Source of the DNA: an uncultured Emticicia sp.
GTDB taxonomy: Bacteria > Bacteroidota > Bacteroidia > Cytophagales > Spirosomataceae
Assembly: GCF_937903345.1 (NCBI RefSeq)
Contig: NZ_CALCZQ010000052.1
Coordinates: 62,001-126,000, forward strand
Direction of reading: 5' to 3'
Length of the DNA: 64,000 nt
A program made the position numbers and the translations under genes. Below the pieces are notes generated by a model that searched no databases, was not told the origin of the DNA, and worked only from the letters and a program-made list of their open reading frames with translations. The stretch's first letter is position 1, and the number at the start of each line of letters is the position of its first letter. Of this stretch, positions 17,791-26,842 are shown one piece after another.

Positions 17791-18328
17791 CATAATCCTA
17801 CAACAAGAAACAATAGTCAATAAAATTTATCATATCAGAGGGCAAAAAGTAATGTTGGATGAAGATTTAGCAGAACTTTATGGTGTTGAAACTAAACGAC
17901 TAAATGAAGCAATCAAACGGAATAGTACAAGATTTCCAGAAGACTTTATGTTTCAACTGACTGATAATGAAGTCATTAGCTTGAGGTCGCAATTTGCGAC
18001 CTCAAAAAAATCTAATTATGGTGGTCGTCGTTATTTACCTTACGTTTTCACCGAACATGGTACTGTAATGTTGGCAAGTGTACTTAATTCTCCAGTGGCA
18101 GTCAATGCAAGTATTTTGGTTGTTCGTACATTTGTTAAACTCCGCCAATTTCTTTCAGAAAATCAAGCACTTGCTCAAAAAATTGCAGATTTAGAAAGAG
18201 AAACCAAAAACGAATTGAAAGAACATAGTGAACAAATTCAGATGATTTTTGAAGCAATTCAACAATTAGTTGATGAAAAAGAAATACCAAGAGAACCAAT
18301 AGGATTTAAAATCCCTAAAGAAATATAA
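17783..18328 (+). CDS. ORF6N domain-containing DNA-binding protein
   Basis: A 181-residue protein. The ORF6N domain (related to KilA-N and phage antirepressors) fills residues about 10–100: IYHIRGQKVMLDEDLAELYGVETKRLNEAIKRN, FPEDFMFQLT, SLRSQFATS and GGRRYLPYVFTEHGTVMLASVL. A charged helical tail, probably coiled coil (LAQKIADLERETKNELKEH), follows. Its ATG lies inside the last codons of the disrupted gene before it, so the two were probably translated as a pair. ORF6N genes are found in phages and as isolated chromosomal genes. It ends 9 bases before fadA, within the beta-oxidation operon. Confidence 0.88.
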   Translation: MSDIILQQETIVNKIYHIRGQKVMLDEDLAELYGVETKRLNEAIKRNSTRFPEDFMFQLTDNEVISLRSQFATSKKSNYGGRRYLPYVFTEHGTVMLASVLNSPVAVNASILVVRTFVKLRQFLSENQALAQKIADLERETKNELKEHSEQIQMIFEAIQQLVDEKEIPREPIGFKIPKEI

Positions 18329-18337
18329 CAAAAACTT

Positions 18338-19516
18338 ATGAACGCATATATCGTAGCTGGCTACCGCAGTGCAGTCGGCAAAGCACCCAAAGGAGTTTTT
18401 CGCTTTACTCGCCCCGACGATTTGGCGGCTGATGTAATCAAGCACCTCATGGCACAAGTGCCAAACCTCGACCCTGCTCGTGTTGATGATTTAATTGTTG
18501 GAAATGCCGTTCCCGAAGCAGAGCAAGGTATGCAAATGGCTCGTTATATTTCACTTTTGTCGTTAGGCAAGAGCGTAGCGGGCGTAACCGTAAACCGTTA
18601 TTGCGGTTCGGGCGTCGAAACAATCGCCATGGCGGCTGCAAAAATTAGTGCAGGAATGGCCGATTGTATCGTAGCGGGCGGAACAGAATCAATGTCGATG
18701 GTGCCAACAACTGGTTGGAAAATGGCATTAAACTATGGTTTAGCTTCACACCATCCAGATTATTATATCGGAATGGGTCTTACGGCCGAACAAGTGGCTC
18801 AACAATTTAATGTTACTCGTGAAGAACAAGACGTTTTCTCGTATAATTCTCACGTAAAAGCATTGGCCGCTCAAGCTGCAGGCAAATTTGATGGCGAAAT
18901 TGTGCCAATTACAGTAAAAGAAACCTATTTCGACGAAGCCACTGGTAAAAAGAAAAACAAAGAATACGTCGTAACAAAAGATGAAGGTCCGCGTGAGGGA
19001 ACAAGTGTTGAGGCTTTATCAAAACTCCGTCCTGTTTTTGCGATGGGCGGAAGTGTAACGGCAGGTAATTCTTCTCAAACATCTGACGGTGCGGCTTTCG
19101 TAATCGTGATGTCTGAAAGAATGGTGAATGAACTCGGCTTAAAACCAATCGCTCGTATGATGGCTTATACCACAGCAGGAGTCGAACCACGCATCATGGG
19201 AATTGGTCCTGTTGCGGCCATTCCGATTGCCTTGAAACAAGCGGGTTTGAAACAAGATGATATTGATATTATTGAACTAAACGAGGCTTTTGCGGCTCAA
19301 TCTTTGGCAGTTATTAAAGAACTGGGCTTAGATACAAGTAAAATCAATCCAAATGGTGGTGCAATTGCTCTCGGTCATGCACTTGGTTCAACTGGCGGAC
19401 GTCTGACTGTGCAAGTGCTGAACGAACTTCGCCGCCAAAACAAAAAATATGGAATGGTAACTGCCTGTGTTGGTGGTGGACAAGGTGTAGCTGGGATTTA
19501 TGAGTTGTTGAGCTAA
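18338..19516 (+). CDS. fadA: Acetyl-CoA acyltransferase (3-ketoacyl-CoA thiolase)
   Basis: A 392-residue thiolase that cleaves 3-ketoacyl-CoA to acetyl-CoA and a shortened acyl-CoA. The nucleophile Cys89 is in NRYCGSGVET; the second motif NPNGGAIALGHALGSTGGR carries the catalytic His, and VTACVGGGQG the acid/base Cys. Length is normal for the family. It ends the operon that begins with the small helical protein and fadN, and is followed by a terminator. Confidence 0.94.
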   Translation: MNAYIVAGYRSAVGKAPKGVFRFTRPDDLAADVIKHLMAQVPNLDPARVDDLIVGNAVPEAEQGMQMARYISLLSLGKSVAGVTVNRYCGSGVETIAMAAAKISAGMADCIVAGGTESMSMVPTTGWKMALNYGLASHHPDYYIGMGLTAEQVAQQFNVTREEQDVFSYNSHVKALAAQAAGKFDGEIVPITVKETYFDEATGKKKNKEYVVTKDEGPREGTSVEALSKLRPVFAMGGSVTAGNSSQTSDGAAFVIVMSERMVNELGLKPIARMMAYTTAGVEPRIMGIGPVAAIPIALKQAGLKQDDIDIIELNEAFAAQSLAVIKELGLDTSKINPNGGAIALGHALGSTGGRLTVQVLNELRRQNKKYGMVTACVGGGQGVAGIYELLS

Positions 19517-19545
19517 AATCCCGTTACAGAAAAGAGTCGATACAT

Positions 19546-19597
19546 AAAGGGAGATTAAAGCTAAATTGATAGTTTAAATCTCCCTTCTTTGTTTTTT
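19546..19597 (+). terminator. Terminator of the fadN–fadA operon
   Basis: AAAGGGAGATTAAA pairs with TTTAAATCTCCCTT (one bulge), followed by CTTTGTTTTTT. It lies about 30 bases after the fadA stop. Confidence 0.75.
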
Positions 19598-19687
19598 GAT
19601 TTCAAAATCATACATTTGTTTTATCAATAAGTGTTTTTTTGACACTACTAATTTTGTCGATTTATTCAACCTTTTACATTCAAAACT

Positions 19688-20458
19688 ATGAAACAAGAAT
19701 TTTCAAAAAAGCTGATGTTGCTTTTATTTGTGACATTTACTTTTACTATTTCTGCATTCGCTCAAGGACAATTCAGGGTTTTACTTTTCTCAAAAACTGA
19801 TGGTTTTCACCATGAATCAATCAACGAAGGTGTTGTTGCGATTAAAAAATTAGCAGAAAGACATACTTTTACTGTTGATTGGCAAGAAAATGCTTCTGTT
19901 TTTAATGATAAAGCTTTGGAAAGATACCAAGCAGTTATTTTCTTAAATACAACTGGTAATATCTTGAATGATGAACAACAAGCAGCCTTTGAGAAATTTA
20001 TCAAAGCAGGAAAAGGTTTTGTTGGTATTCACAGTGCTACCGATACCGAATACGATTGGCCATGGTATGGCAAATTAGTAGGAAATTATTTCAAGATTCA
20101 CCCACAACAACAAACGGCTTATTTAAAAGTAGAAGATAGTAATTTTCCAGGAATGGAGCGTTTTCCTAAAAAAATGCTTTGGACAGATGAGTGGTACGAA
20201 TTTAAGACACCTTCTCCTGCCAATGATTTGAAAGTTTTGGTTTCAATTGATGAAAAATCATATAATCCAGGCACAAAATGGGGCGAAAACGAAGGTAAAG
20301 GGATGGGTTTTCATCCGATTTCTTGGTACCATAATTATGATGGTGGTCGTGCTTTTTATACTGCTTTAGGTCATATTCCTTTGGTTTATAGCGACCAAAC
20401 TTTCCTAGATCATCTGTATGGTGGTATTTATTGGGCAGCTACTGGTAAAGGCTTGTGA
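19688..20458 (+). CDS. Secreted ThuA-like domain protein
   Basis: A 256-residue protein with a signal peptide ending SAFAQ near residue 25. The rest is one ThuA-like (Trehalose utilisation) domain with a glutamine-amidotransferase-type fold: FRVLLFSKTDGFHHESINEG, ALERYQAVIFLNTTGNIL, GKGFVGIHSATDTEYDWPWYG, DEWYEFKT, PISWYHNYDGGRAFYTALGH and GGIYWAATGKG. In Bacteroidota such exported ThuA proteins often sit with sugar-related genes; the biochemical activity is not established. Single gene, with a strong terminator after it. Confidence 0.88.
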   Translation: MKQEFSKKLMLLLFVTFTFTISAFAQGQFRVLLFSKTDGFHHESINEGVVAIKKLAERHTFTVDWQENASVFNDKALERYQAVIFLNTTGNILNDEQQAAFEKFIKAGKGFVGIHSATDTEYDWPWYGKLVGNYFKIHPQQQTAYLKVEDSNFPGMERFPKKMLWTDEWYEFKTPSPANDLKVLVSIDEKSYNPGTKWGENEGKGMGFHPISWYHNYDGGRAFYTALGHIPLVYSDQTFLDHLYGGIYWAATGKGL

Positions 20459-20479
20459 TATTAAGGTCATTTTGTTTTT

Positions 20480-20525
20480 ACCAACGCCTCTTTTCTGCTT
20501 GAAAAGAGGCGTTGGTGGTTTTTGA
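20480..20525 (+). terminator. Strong intrinsic terminator after the ThuA-like gene
   Basis: Perfect 16-bp arms, ACCAACGCCTCTTTTC and GAAAAGAGGCGTTGGT, around TGCTT, followed by GGTTTTTG. It separates convergent genes. Confidence 0.85.
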
Positions 20526-20535
20526 GACAAGCAAT

Positions 20536-21825
20536 TCATCGCTTCATTTCTTTTTCAATAATTCCTTTATAAGTAAAAAAGTCAACCTGTAGCGTATGCC
20601 TAGGAGTTTGCTTATAGCGTTGAGCAAGTTTTTGTTTATCTTCTTCGATTGATTGTTGCATCGCTTCTTTTGATGGTAATTTACTTTCTCCTTTGATAAT
20701 TTTGGCAATCCATTTGGATTGAATTTCGGCCAAAGGCATAATCGCACCCAAAGGCTGAATCAAGGCTAAAAAGAATAAATTTTTATAATCGGGGTGAATG
20801 ACCTTTTTGTAAAGTCGAATATCGTTGGTTTCTTCTATGTCAAATTCAGGGTAATGCTTCAAGAATGGAAAAGTGACTTTATAGCCCGTTGCATAAATAA
20901 TCATGTCAAAATCTTGCTCAGTTCCGTCTTCAAAAATTACCGTTTTTTCTCTAAATTCTTTAATATTTGGCTTGAATTTTATCAAACCACGCCCCGAAAG
21001 ATTTAATAAATCTTGAGAAAGTGTTGGATGTTCACTCAATACAGGTCGATTAGGTTTTGGTACTCCGTAATCTTCTTGTTTTCCACGAGCCAGCCACAAG
21101 GTAGTATTGAGCAAAAAACGCTGTAACCAAAGAGGTAATTTTGCTGTCAATGGATTGGCTAAATTATCGAAAGGCATACTCCAAATCCAGTTGGGCGTAA
21201 TATACGCACCACTCCGGGTCGAAATCACAACCTTTCCTGTGTGTAAGCGAGCAGCTTCGCAAGCAATATCAACGGCCGAATTACCAATGCCTACGACCAA
21301 CACATCTTTATTTTGCAATTGCTCCGACTCACGATAATAATGTGAATGAAGGATTTCACCGGAAAATTTTCCCTTGAAGGCAGGAGTCGGAAAACGTGGA
21401 TTCCAATGGTGACCGTTTGCAACAATAACATACCGATAATCAAAAGATTGACGATTGTCAAGTAAGACTTTATAGCTGCCATCTAAATTCCTTATAACAT
21501 CAGTCACGGATGTATTAAAAGTAATATGCTCATATAATTTGAAATGCTCAACATAATTTTCAAAATACTCAATAATATCAGAATGGTGCGGAAACATCGG
21601 ATAGTCATCGGGCATCGGGAAGTCAGAATAGGCCATCACCACTCGGTTGGTATTGATATGCAAACTTCTGTAGGCCGACGACAGCCCATTATCGTTGTTG
21701 AATCGCCAAACGCCACCTATATTTGAGCCTTTTTCAAAGCAATCAAATGAAACTCCTTTTTCTTTTAGGGCTTTTGCAGCAGTAATTCCAGAAGAACCAG
21801 CTCCGATGATACACACTTGTTTCAT
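20536..21825 (-). CDS. Flavin-containing monooxygenase
   Basis: A 429-residue FAD/NADPH monooxygenase. The FAD-binding GAGSSG is at residues 8–13, and IGGVWRF follows near 37. The FMO/BVMO fingerprint FKGKFSGEILHSHYYRE lies near residue 150, the NADPH-binding GIGNSAVD near 178, and YATGYKVTFPF near 308. It resembles the FMO class that oxidises soft nucleophiles (amines, sulfides) more than classical Baeyer-Villiger enzymes, but the substrate is not readable. It ends leftward 11 bases from the terminator of the convergent gene. The SGNH hydrolase lies 48 bases upstream on the same strand and may be co-transcribed. Confidence 0.88.
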   Translation of the reverse strand: MKQVCIIGAGSSGITAAKALKEKGVSFDCFEKGSNIGGVWRFNNDNGLSSAYRSLHINTNRVVMAYSDFPMPDDYPMFPHHSDIIEYFENYVEHFKLYEHITFNTSVTDVIRNLDGSYKVLLDNRQSFDYRYVIVANGHHWNPRFPTPAFKGKFSGEILHSHYYRESEQLQNKDVLVVGIGNSAVDIACEAARLHTGKVVISTRSGAYITPNWIWSMPFDNLANPLTAKLPLWLQRFLLNTTLWLARGKQEDYGVPKPNRPVLSEHPTLSQDLLNLSGRGLIKFKPNIKEFREKTVIFEDGTEQDFDMIIYATGYKVTFPFLKHYPEFDIEETNDIRLYKKVIHPDYKNLFFLALIQPLGAIMPLAEIQSKWIAKIIKGESKLPSKEAMQQSIEEDKQKLAQRYKQTPRHTLQVDFFTYKGIIEKEMKR

Positions 21826-21873
21826 AGCAGTTTCAGTATAAAATAATATAATTTTTAAGTTTTATGACAAAAA

Positions 21874-22713
21874 TTAAGCAATTGCATCCTTCACCAAATC
21901 TCTTATCATACCGCCGGCGATTGAGTTTTGGTGTAAATTATCGGGCGTTAGTTGAAAACCGTGCTTAGTCGAAATCTCATCCCAGTTTTTGCTCAGTAAA
22001 TAATAATTGATTACTGAAAAGTTCAGCAGTTTGTAGGTTTCTTCAAATGTATGCTTCAATGGCTGTGGATTATTCTGCAAAAACTCCTTTTGTTTTTCTC
22101 TAACTGTTAAATAAATAAGTTGCTCATCGGTGGCGAGTTGTTTCACAAATTCACTGTATTTGTCGGCTTTCTGATTGGCTTCATGTGTCAAATCTTCGCT
22201 AATGACTGGCAATGACATTACTGCGATTTTTGCTTGAGTTTTTGTTTTTAATTGACGAATAATTTCTATATAATTTTTCTTAAAATCTTCAAAATTGGGC
22301 GATATATCTTTGCTTACTCTTCCTAAATCTTGATAGCGTTTTTCCATTATCTTCCCCATTGTTGAATTTACATCGTTTGTGCCAATTAAAATCGTAATAA
22401 AATTTGGTTTACAGGCAATTACATCATCAATACGTTGGAGCAAAGTATAGGTTAAATCAGAGTTAATTCCAGCATTAAAAACCTGATAGTCAGTTAGCTG
22501 AGAGCTTAAATCGTTTACCCAATTATAACTCACATTGCCATGGGTGTTGCTATCACCAAAGCAAACCAATACTTTTTTTGAAGTGTCTATTTGTTGGCGG
22601 TTTTGAGGATTCGGATAGTTTTCGGGAATATGCTTCGATACTTTTCGGTATAACCAAGTGTAAATAAGCCCAAGGGTTAAGGCCATACAAAGAATCACAA
22701 TGAGAATAGACAT
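21874..22713 (-). CDS. SGNH/GDSL-family hydrolase, membrane-anchored
   Basis: A 279-residue protein with an N-terminal hydrophobic helix (residues 1–20) that should anchor it or act as a signal. The SGNH blocks are visible: nucleophile Ser in VCFGDSNTHG (around residue 55), NAGINSDLT with the oxyanion Gly, ILIGTNDV with the oxyanion Asn, and the catalytic Asp-x-x-His in LTPDNLHQN near the C-terminus. The family includes lipases, esterases and acetylhydrolases; which applies here is unknown. It precedes the monooxygenase on the same strand and diverges from the sensor kinase. Confidence 0.85.
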   Translation of the reverse strand: MSILIVILCMALTLGLIYTWLYRKVSKHIPENYPNPQNRQQIDTSKKVLVCFGDSNTHGNVSYNWVNDLSSQLTDYQVFNAGINSDLTYTLLQRIDDVIACKPNFITILIGTNDVNSTMGKIMEKRYQDLGRVSKDISPNFEDFKKNYIEIIRQLKTKTQAKIAVMSLPVISEDLTHEANQKADKYSEFVKQLATDEQLIYLTVREKQKEFLQNNPQPLKHTFEETYKLLNFSVINYYLLSKNWDEISTKHGFQLTPDNLHQNSIAGGMIRDLVKDAIA

Positions 22714-22925
22714 TTGATAGTTTAGGTTTTGTTGAGATTTATGTAAAGTTAGTAAATTGTTTGGTGTTAAAAAGTGTTAAATAAACCATAATTTTGATTT
22801 TATGGCGTTAATTTCGTGGAAGAATAAAAGTCAACAGTTTTCAGTCAACAGTGAGCAAATTATCAAAAATCAAGGCTTGCTGCGATACTAAATCATGGAA
22901 TCTAAAAAACTGCCTTAATCCTGTC

Positions 22926-24833
22926 ATGAATTTTCGTAAAATCATCGTTGTCATGTTGCTTGCATTGTTAGGTCTGATGGCCTTTCAGTGGTATTGGATT
23001 GAAAATGCGATTGCCGTAAAAAAAGAACAGTTCGACCGAGACGTAAACGACGCCATGATGGCAACTGTCAAGAATATTGAAAAACAAGAGGTGATTTTCT
23101 TGGCAAATCAGCAAATGAAAGCCCAAGAACAACAAAAACTATTGGCCATTACGCAGCACAAAGTTCGTAGGCATAGAAAGTCCAAACTTGAAGCTAAAGA
23201 ATATCAGTCGCAAACGGATGAGCTTGTGCTAAATATTGAAAATCCTGAAAAAGAAAGCAATAAATTAGTGCTTTGGCCAAAAGGCACAAGCAATCATACA
23301 ATTACGATTGCCCCTTCGGATTTTTTTTTGGTTGAACCATCATTCGAGATTCCTGAGCGACAAATGGGTTTGATAAAAGATATGCTCGAAGAGCAAAATT
23401 TGGCTTGGGAAGAACTTACGCAACCGACACGCTCATTACTGATGCGTCAGCGAAGTATCGAAGATTTAGTTGGAGAAATCAATCGTCAAGTAATTCAATT
23501 GAATCGTAACGAACAAAATCGAGAGCCTAAAAACCTTAGAGTAAATATCGAAAATCAACAGGGAGTTGTTACTTATAAATATTACTACGATAATTCACAA
23601 TCGAATGATTCTTTGAGTTTTTCTCGAAAAATGGCAAATAAAGTTGATAGACCCATTGAAATTAAAAGAAATAGTCAAGAAAAAGATTTCCATACCAATT
23701 TCGAGCGAACTCAAAATAAAGCTGAACTCGTGAGAAATGTCTTGACCGATGTGATACATGGAAGTCGTGATATTTATGAGCGTCTTGACCGCCAAACGCT
23801 TGATACTTTACTAAAAAAAGAACTCAAAAGTCGAGGTATTTCAATTCCTTATCAATACGGTGTGAAGAATAGCTCAAATATGATTTTTTCATCGTTTGCG
23901 GTCAATTATACCCCAGAATTACTCAAAAAAGCCTATAAAGTATTGCTTTTTCCGAATGATTTACAGCCACAAAATCATTTTCTATACGTTTACTTTCCTG
24001 ATACACAAGGTTTTATCTTGCGTAATATGTGGTCGGTGTTTTTGAGTTCGTTACTTTTGTTTTTGGCAGTTGGAGGTGTGTTTTATAGCTCAATAAGCAC
24101 GATGTTGAAACAGAAAAAGTTGGCCGATATAAAAAATGATTTTATTAATAATATGACGCATGAATTCAAGACGCCAATCTCAACGATTTCGTTGGCGGTG
24201 GAGGTAATGAAAGACGGCGACGTTAAAAAAGATAAAGGCAAAATGAACCGATATCTAAATATCATTCAAGATGAAAATCGCCGATTAGGTACGCAGGTAG
24301 AGAAAGTTTTGCAAATGGCCTTACTTGATAAAGGTGAAGTAAAACTAAGGCTGGATAGCGTTGATATTCATGAAACCATCGAGCAGGTGTTGACAAATTT
24401 AAGTGTTCAAATTGAGCAAAAAAACGGCATTGTAAATCTCGAATTAGAAGCTGATAATTCAGAAATTGTCGCCGACGAAGTGCACTTGACCAACATTATT
24501 TATAATTTACTCGATAACGCTAATAAATATTCGCCAGAAAATCCAGAGATAACGATTCGTACCGAAAACCTAGGTAACCTTTTGAAAATCATTGTTTCTG
24601 ATAAAGGAATCGGTATGACAAAAGAACAAGTGACTCGCATTTTTGAACGCTTTTACAGAGTTCCGACTGGAAATTTGCATGATGTGAAAGGTTTTGGTTT
24701 GGGGCTTAGTTATGTCAAGAAAATGGTAGAACTGCACAATGGACAAATATTTGTTGAAAGTAAGCCTGGCGAAGGCAGTAAGTTTGAAATCATATTTACA
24801 GGTAGTGGCCTATCACAAACGCCCCTATTGTGA
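22926..24833 (+). CDS. Sensor histidine kinase, RprX-like
   Basis: A 635-residue membrane kinase, starting at MNFRKIIVVMLLALL; frame upstream of that ATG lacks a credible start. Two membrane helices (about residues 5–23 and 360–385) bracket a large periplasmic sensor region of unknown fold, rich in Gln, Glu and Lys. The HisKA domain carries the phospho-accepting His in NNMTHEFKTPIST. HATPase_c boxes follow: NIIYNLLDNANKYSPE (N), SDKGIGM (G1) and GFGLGLSYVKKMV (G2). The response regulator starts 15 bases downstream, so they form a pair. The signal is unknown. Confidence 0.9.
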   Translation: MNFRKIIVVMLLALLGLMAFQWYWIENAIAVKKEQFDRDVNDAMMATVKNIEKQEVIFLANQQMKAQEQQKLLAITQHKVRRHRKSKLEAKEYQSQTDELVLNIENPEKESNKLVLWPKGTSNHTITIAPSDFFLVEPSFEIPERQMGLIKDMLEEQNLAWEELTQPTRSLLMRQRSIEDLVGEINRQVIQLNRNEQNREPKNLRVNIENQQGVVTYKYYYDNSQSNDSLSFSRKMANKVDRPIEIKRNSQEKDFHTNFERTQNKAELVRNVLTDVIHGSRDIYERLDRQTLDTLLKKELKSRGISIPYQYGVKNSSNMIFSSFAVNYTPELLKKAYKVLLFPNDLQPQNHFLYVYFPDTQGFILRNMWSVFLSSLLLFLAVGGVFYSSISTMLKQKKLADIKNDFINNMTHEFKTPISTISLAVEVMKDGDVKKDKGKMNRYLNIIQDENRRLGTQVEKVLQMALLDKGEVKLRLDSVDIHETIEQVLTNLSVQIEQKNGIVNLELEADNSEIVADEVHLTNIIYNLLDNANKYSPENPEITIRTENLGNLLKIIVSDKGIGMTKEQVTRIFERFYRVPTGNLHDVKGFGLGLSYVKKMVELHNGQIFVESKPGEGSKFEIIFTGSGLSQTPLL

Positions 24834-24848
24834 AATAAACAATAAAAT

Positions 24849-25532
24849 ATGGCAAAAATCTTATTAACCGAAGATGACCCAAATTTGGGAATGTTGCTTC
24901 AAGAATACCTACAAGCCAAAGGTTTCATGACCGATTTGGCCAAAAATGGTGAAGAAGGACTCAAGTTTTTCTTAGAAAAAGGCGGCTACGATATGTGCAT
25001 TTTTGATGTAATGATGCCCAAAAAAGATGGTTTTTCGCTGGCGAAAGAAATCAGAATGAAGGATAAGGATGTGCCGGTGATATTTCTGACGGCCAAATCT
25101 ATGAAGGAAGATACGATTCAAGGCTTTAAAGTTGGGGCTGATGATTATATCACAAAGCCATTTAATATGGAAGAATTATTGATGCGTATGAAGGCAATTT
25201 TACGAAGAATAAACAAGCAAGAGCCTGATATTCAGGTGAATAACTTCAAAATTGGGGCTTATGATTTTGATTCCCAAACCAATAATTTGATTATCAATGA
25301 TTCGCAAAATAAACTTACGACCAAAGAATCGGAGCTTTTGAAATTGCTTTGTCAAAACAAAAATCAGTCAGTGAGCAGAAGTTTTGCCTTAAAACTAATT
25401 TGGGGCGATGATAGCTATTTCAATGCCCGAAGCATGGATGTTTATATAACGAAACTTAGAAAACACCTCAAAGAAGACCCTTCGCTGCAAATAATGAATA
25501 TGCACGGAGAAGGTTTTAAGCTGATTTGCTAA
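24849..25532 (+). CDS. OmpR-family response regulator, RprY-like
   Basis: A 227-residue regulator. The receiver domain (1–120) has the acidic pocket in LTEDDPN, the phospho-acceptor Asp in IFDVMMPKKDG, and Lys in ITKPFNMEELL. A winged-helix DNA-binding domain follows (about 130–227; LTTKESELLKLLCQN, RSMDVYITKLRKHLKEDP). It is the partner of the sensor kinase immediately upstream. In Bacteroidota such RprXY-like pairs are widespread; the targets are unknown here. Confidence 0.93.
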   Translation: MAKILLTEDDPNLGMLLQEYLQAKGFMTDLAKNGEEGLKFFLEKGGYDMCIFDVMMPKKDGFSLAKEIRMKDKDVPVIFLTAKSMKEDTIQGFKVGADDYITKPFNMEELLMRMKAILRRINKQEPDIQVNNFKIGAYDFDSQTNNLIINDSQNKLTTKESELLKLLCQNKNQSVSRSFALKLIWGDDSYFNARSMDVYITKLRKHLKEDPSLQIMNMHGEGFKLIC

Positions 25533-25568
25533 AAAAATGTCGTCCAGCATTACAAACGTTGGACGACA
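25531..25568 (-). terminator. Hairpin between the response regulator and DUF4293 gene
   Basis: TGTCGTCCAGC pairs with GTTGGACGACA (one wobble). On the minus strand the stem is followed by seven T, so it best terminates the leftward DUF4293 gene; it may also slow transcription from the left. Confidence 0.75.
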
Positions 25569-25603
25569 AAAAACTAAAACCGATTGACTTTCGACAGTGT
25601 AAA

Positions 25604-26074
25604 TTATCTCATTCTATCAGCATCTTTCACTACTTTGTCGTCTCGACGAATGAGGCGATTGGCTACCCAATTCAAGGCTAAAGCTGCAAAAGCTGCCCAA
25701 AAGCTAAAACTAAACTCACCTTGATTTTCAAGAGCGAAAATTTTGTTGGCAACCATCTGGATTTGATAAACGCTTGCCCCCAATAAACCCGCTCCAACTA
25801 GCGAATTAAGCGAAACCAACAACATCTGACGTACACGATTTTTATATTGAAAAATTGTAAAAATCGAAAGTCCTGCAGAAAGAACCGCCAAAACCGCTAG
25901 ATAATATAAAGGCGTATTTTTTACGATAGAACCAGCTTTTACATAAGAAAGGTTGTAGGCATTCAACGAAATTGATTCTGTACCTACGGTTTTGTGCCAG
26001 GTTTCTGTTCCCAAAAAGAAAACCATGCAAACAGCGACAAGTAATAATAAAAATGATTGCGGACGTTGTAACAT
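25604..26074 (-). CDS. DUF4293 family membrane protein
   Basis: A 156-residue integral membrane protein with four hydrophobic segments (LLLLVAVCMVFFL, LYYLAVLAVLSAGLSI, LLVSLNSLVGAGLLGAS, FSFWAAFAALALNWVA). The start MLQRPQSFLLL and the end ANRLIRRDDKVVKDADRMR are characteristic of DUF4293, a family confined to Bacteroidota. The C-terminal basic stretch should be cytoplasmic. Function unknown. It is probably monocistronic, with a terminator just after it. Confidence 0.88.
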   Translation of the reverse strand: MLQRPQSFLLLLVAVCMVFFLGTETWHKTVGTESISLNAYNLSYVKAGSIVKNTPLYYLAVLAVLSAGLSIFTIFQYKNRVRQMLLVSLNSLVGAGLLGASVYQIQMVANKIFALENQGEFSFSFWAAFAALALNWVANRLIRRDDKVVKDADRMR

Positions 26075-26167
26075 CTTGATAAATAATTTGTTTTTTGAAA
26101 ATATTCTGCAAAAATACTAATTCTACCTTTCAGTTTCACTGTGACACTCATTCAATTATTTAAAATA

Positions 26168-26668
26168 TTAATGCGTAAGCATTTTGATAATGTCTTCGTG
26201 TTGCGGAAATTCGCGTAAAAGCGTTTGTTGATCGGGCATTTCAAAATCTGCAAAATCGAAACCTGGGGCAACCGTACAACCAACCAATGAATAAGAGTTT
26301 TCGATGGCTGGTTTACTACCAAACCAAACACCGGCAGGGACAACTGCCTGCAAAACTTCCTCGTTTTCTGGGTTATTGCCAAGTTTTATGATTCGCATAT
26401 TTTCCTCTTTATCAATATAATATACATTTATGGCATCGCCAGCGTAAAAATGCCACATTTCGTCAGACTTTGTGCGGTGAAATGCCGAAAAATGATGACT
26501 TTCCAATAAAAAATAAATCCCTGTGCTGTAATTTCTATCACCCGAAAATCGTTTAGGAAGAGAGTTAATGTCAATCTTTTCGGTCGAACGATAAGTTTCA
26601 GCAAAAAAACCACCTTCGGGATGGCCTTGCATTTTTAATTTTTCGACCCAATATTTGGCAGGAAACAT
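26168..26668 (-). CDS. Cupin, DUF985/YML079-like
   Basis: A 166-residue single-domain cupin. The family signature is clear: HPEGGFFAETYRS near residue 16, STGIYFLLES, FSAFHRTKSDEMWHFYAGDAI (cupin motif with the metal-type His and Glu residues), VPAGVWFGSKP, SYSLVGCTVAPGFDFADFEM. The fold may bind a small ligand or metal; no catalytic role is established. It lies alone, leftward, between DUF4293 and gldG. Confidence 0.88.
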   Translation of the reverse strand: MFPAKYWVEKLKMQGHPEGGFFAETYRSTEKIDINSLPKRFSGDRNYSTGIYFLLESHHFSAFHRTKSDEMWHFYAGDAINVYYIDKEENMRIIKLGNNPENEEVLQAVVPAGVWFGSKPAIENSYSLVGCTVAPGFDFADFEMPDQQTLLREFPQHEDIIKMLTH

Positions 26669-26749
26669 AGAAAAAGCAGGAATTAAAGATTGAATGTTTT
26701 ATTTTTGAGTAAAATTAATAACAAAGGCAAGAAGTTTCAAAGAAGCAAA

Positions 26750-26810
26750 GGCACAAAGTTTCGGTGAAAAACAGTTTGGTAATTCAAACAAAAAACTTTG
26801 TATCTGTGCC
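26750..26810. repeat. Imperfect inverted repeat upstream of gldG
   Basis: GGCACAAAGTTT (26750–26761) can pair with AAACTTTG...GTGCC (26793–26810), and the right arm runs on into a phrase rich in GTGCC (26806–26828). Phrases of this kind recur between genes in Bacteroidota genomes. The right end lies 15–30 bases before the gldG start, so it forms part of its leader or promoter. Confidence 0.4.
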
Positions 26811-26842
26811 ACTGAGTGCCTATGTGCCTAAATAATTAAATA

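Noticed and set aside
16902..18328. Toxin–antitoxin or phage-defence system
   Set aside because: An ORF6N protein paired with an unknown gene invites the idea, but no toxin, nuclease or antitoxin motif is visible and one gene is broken.
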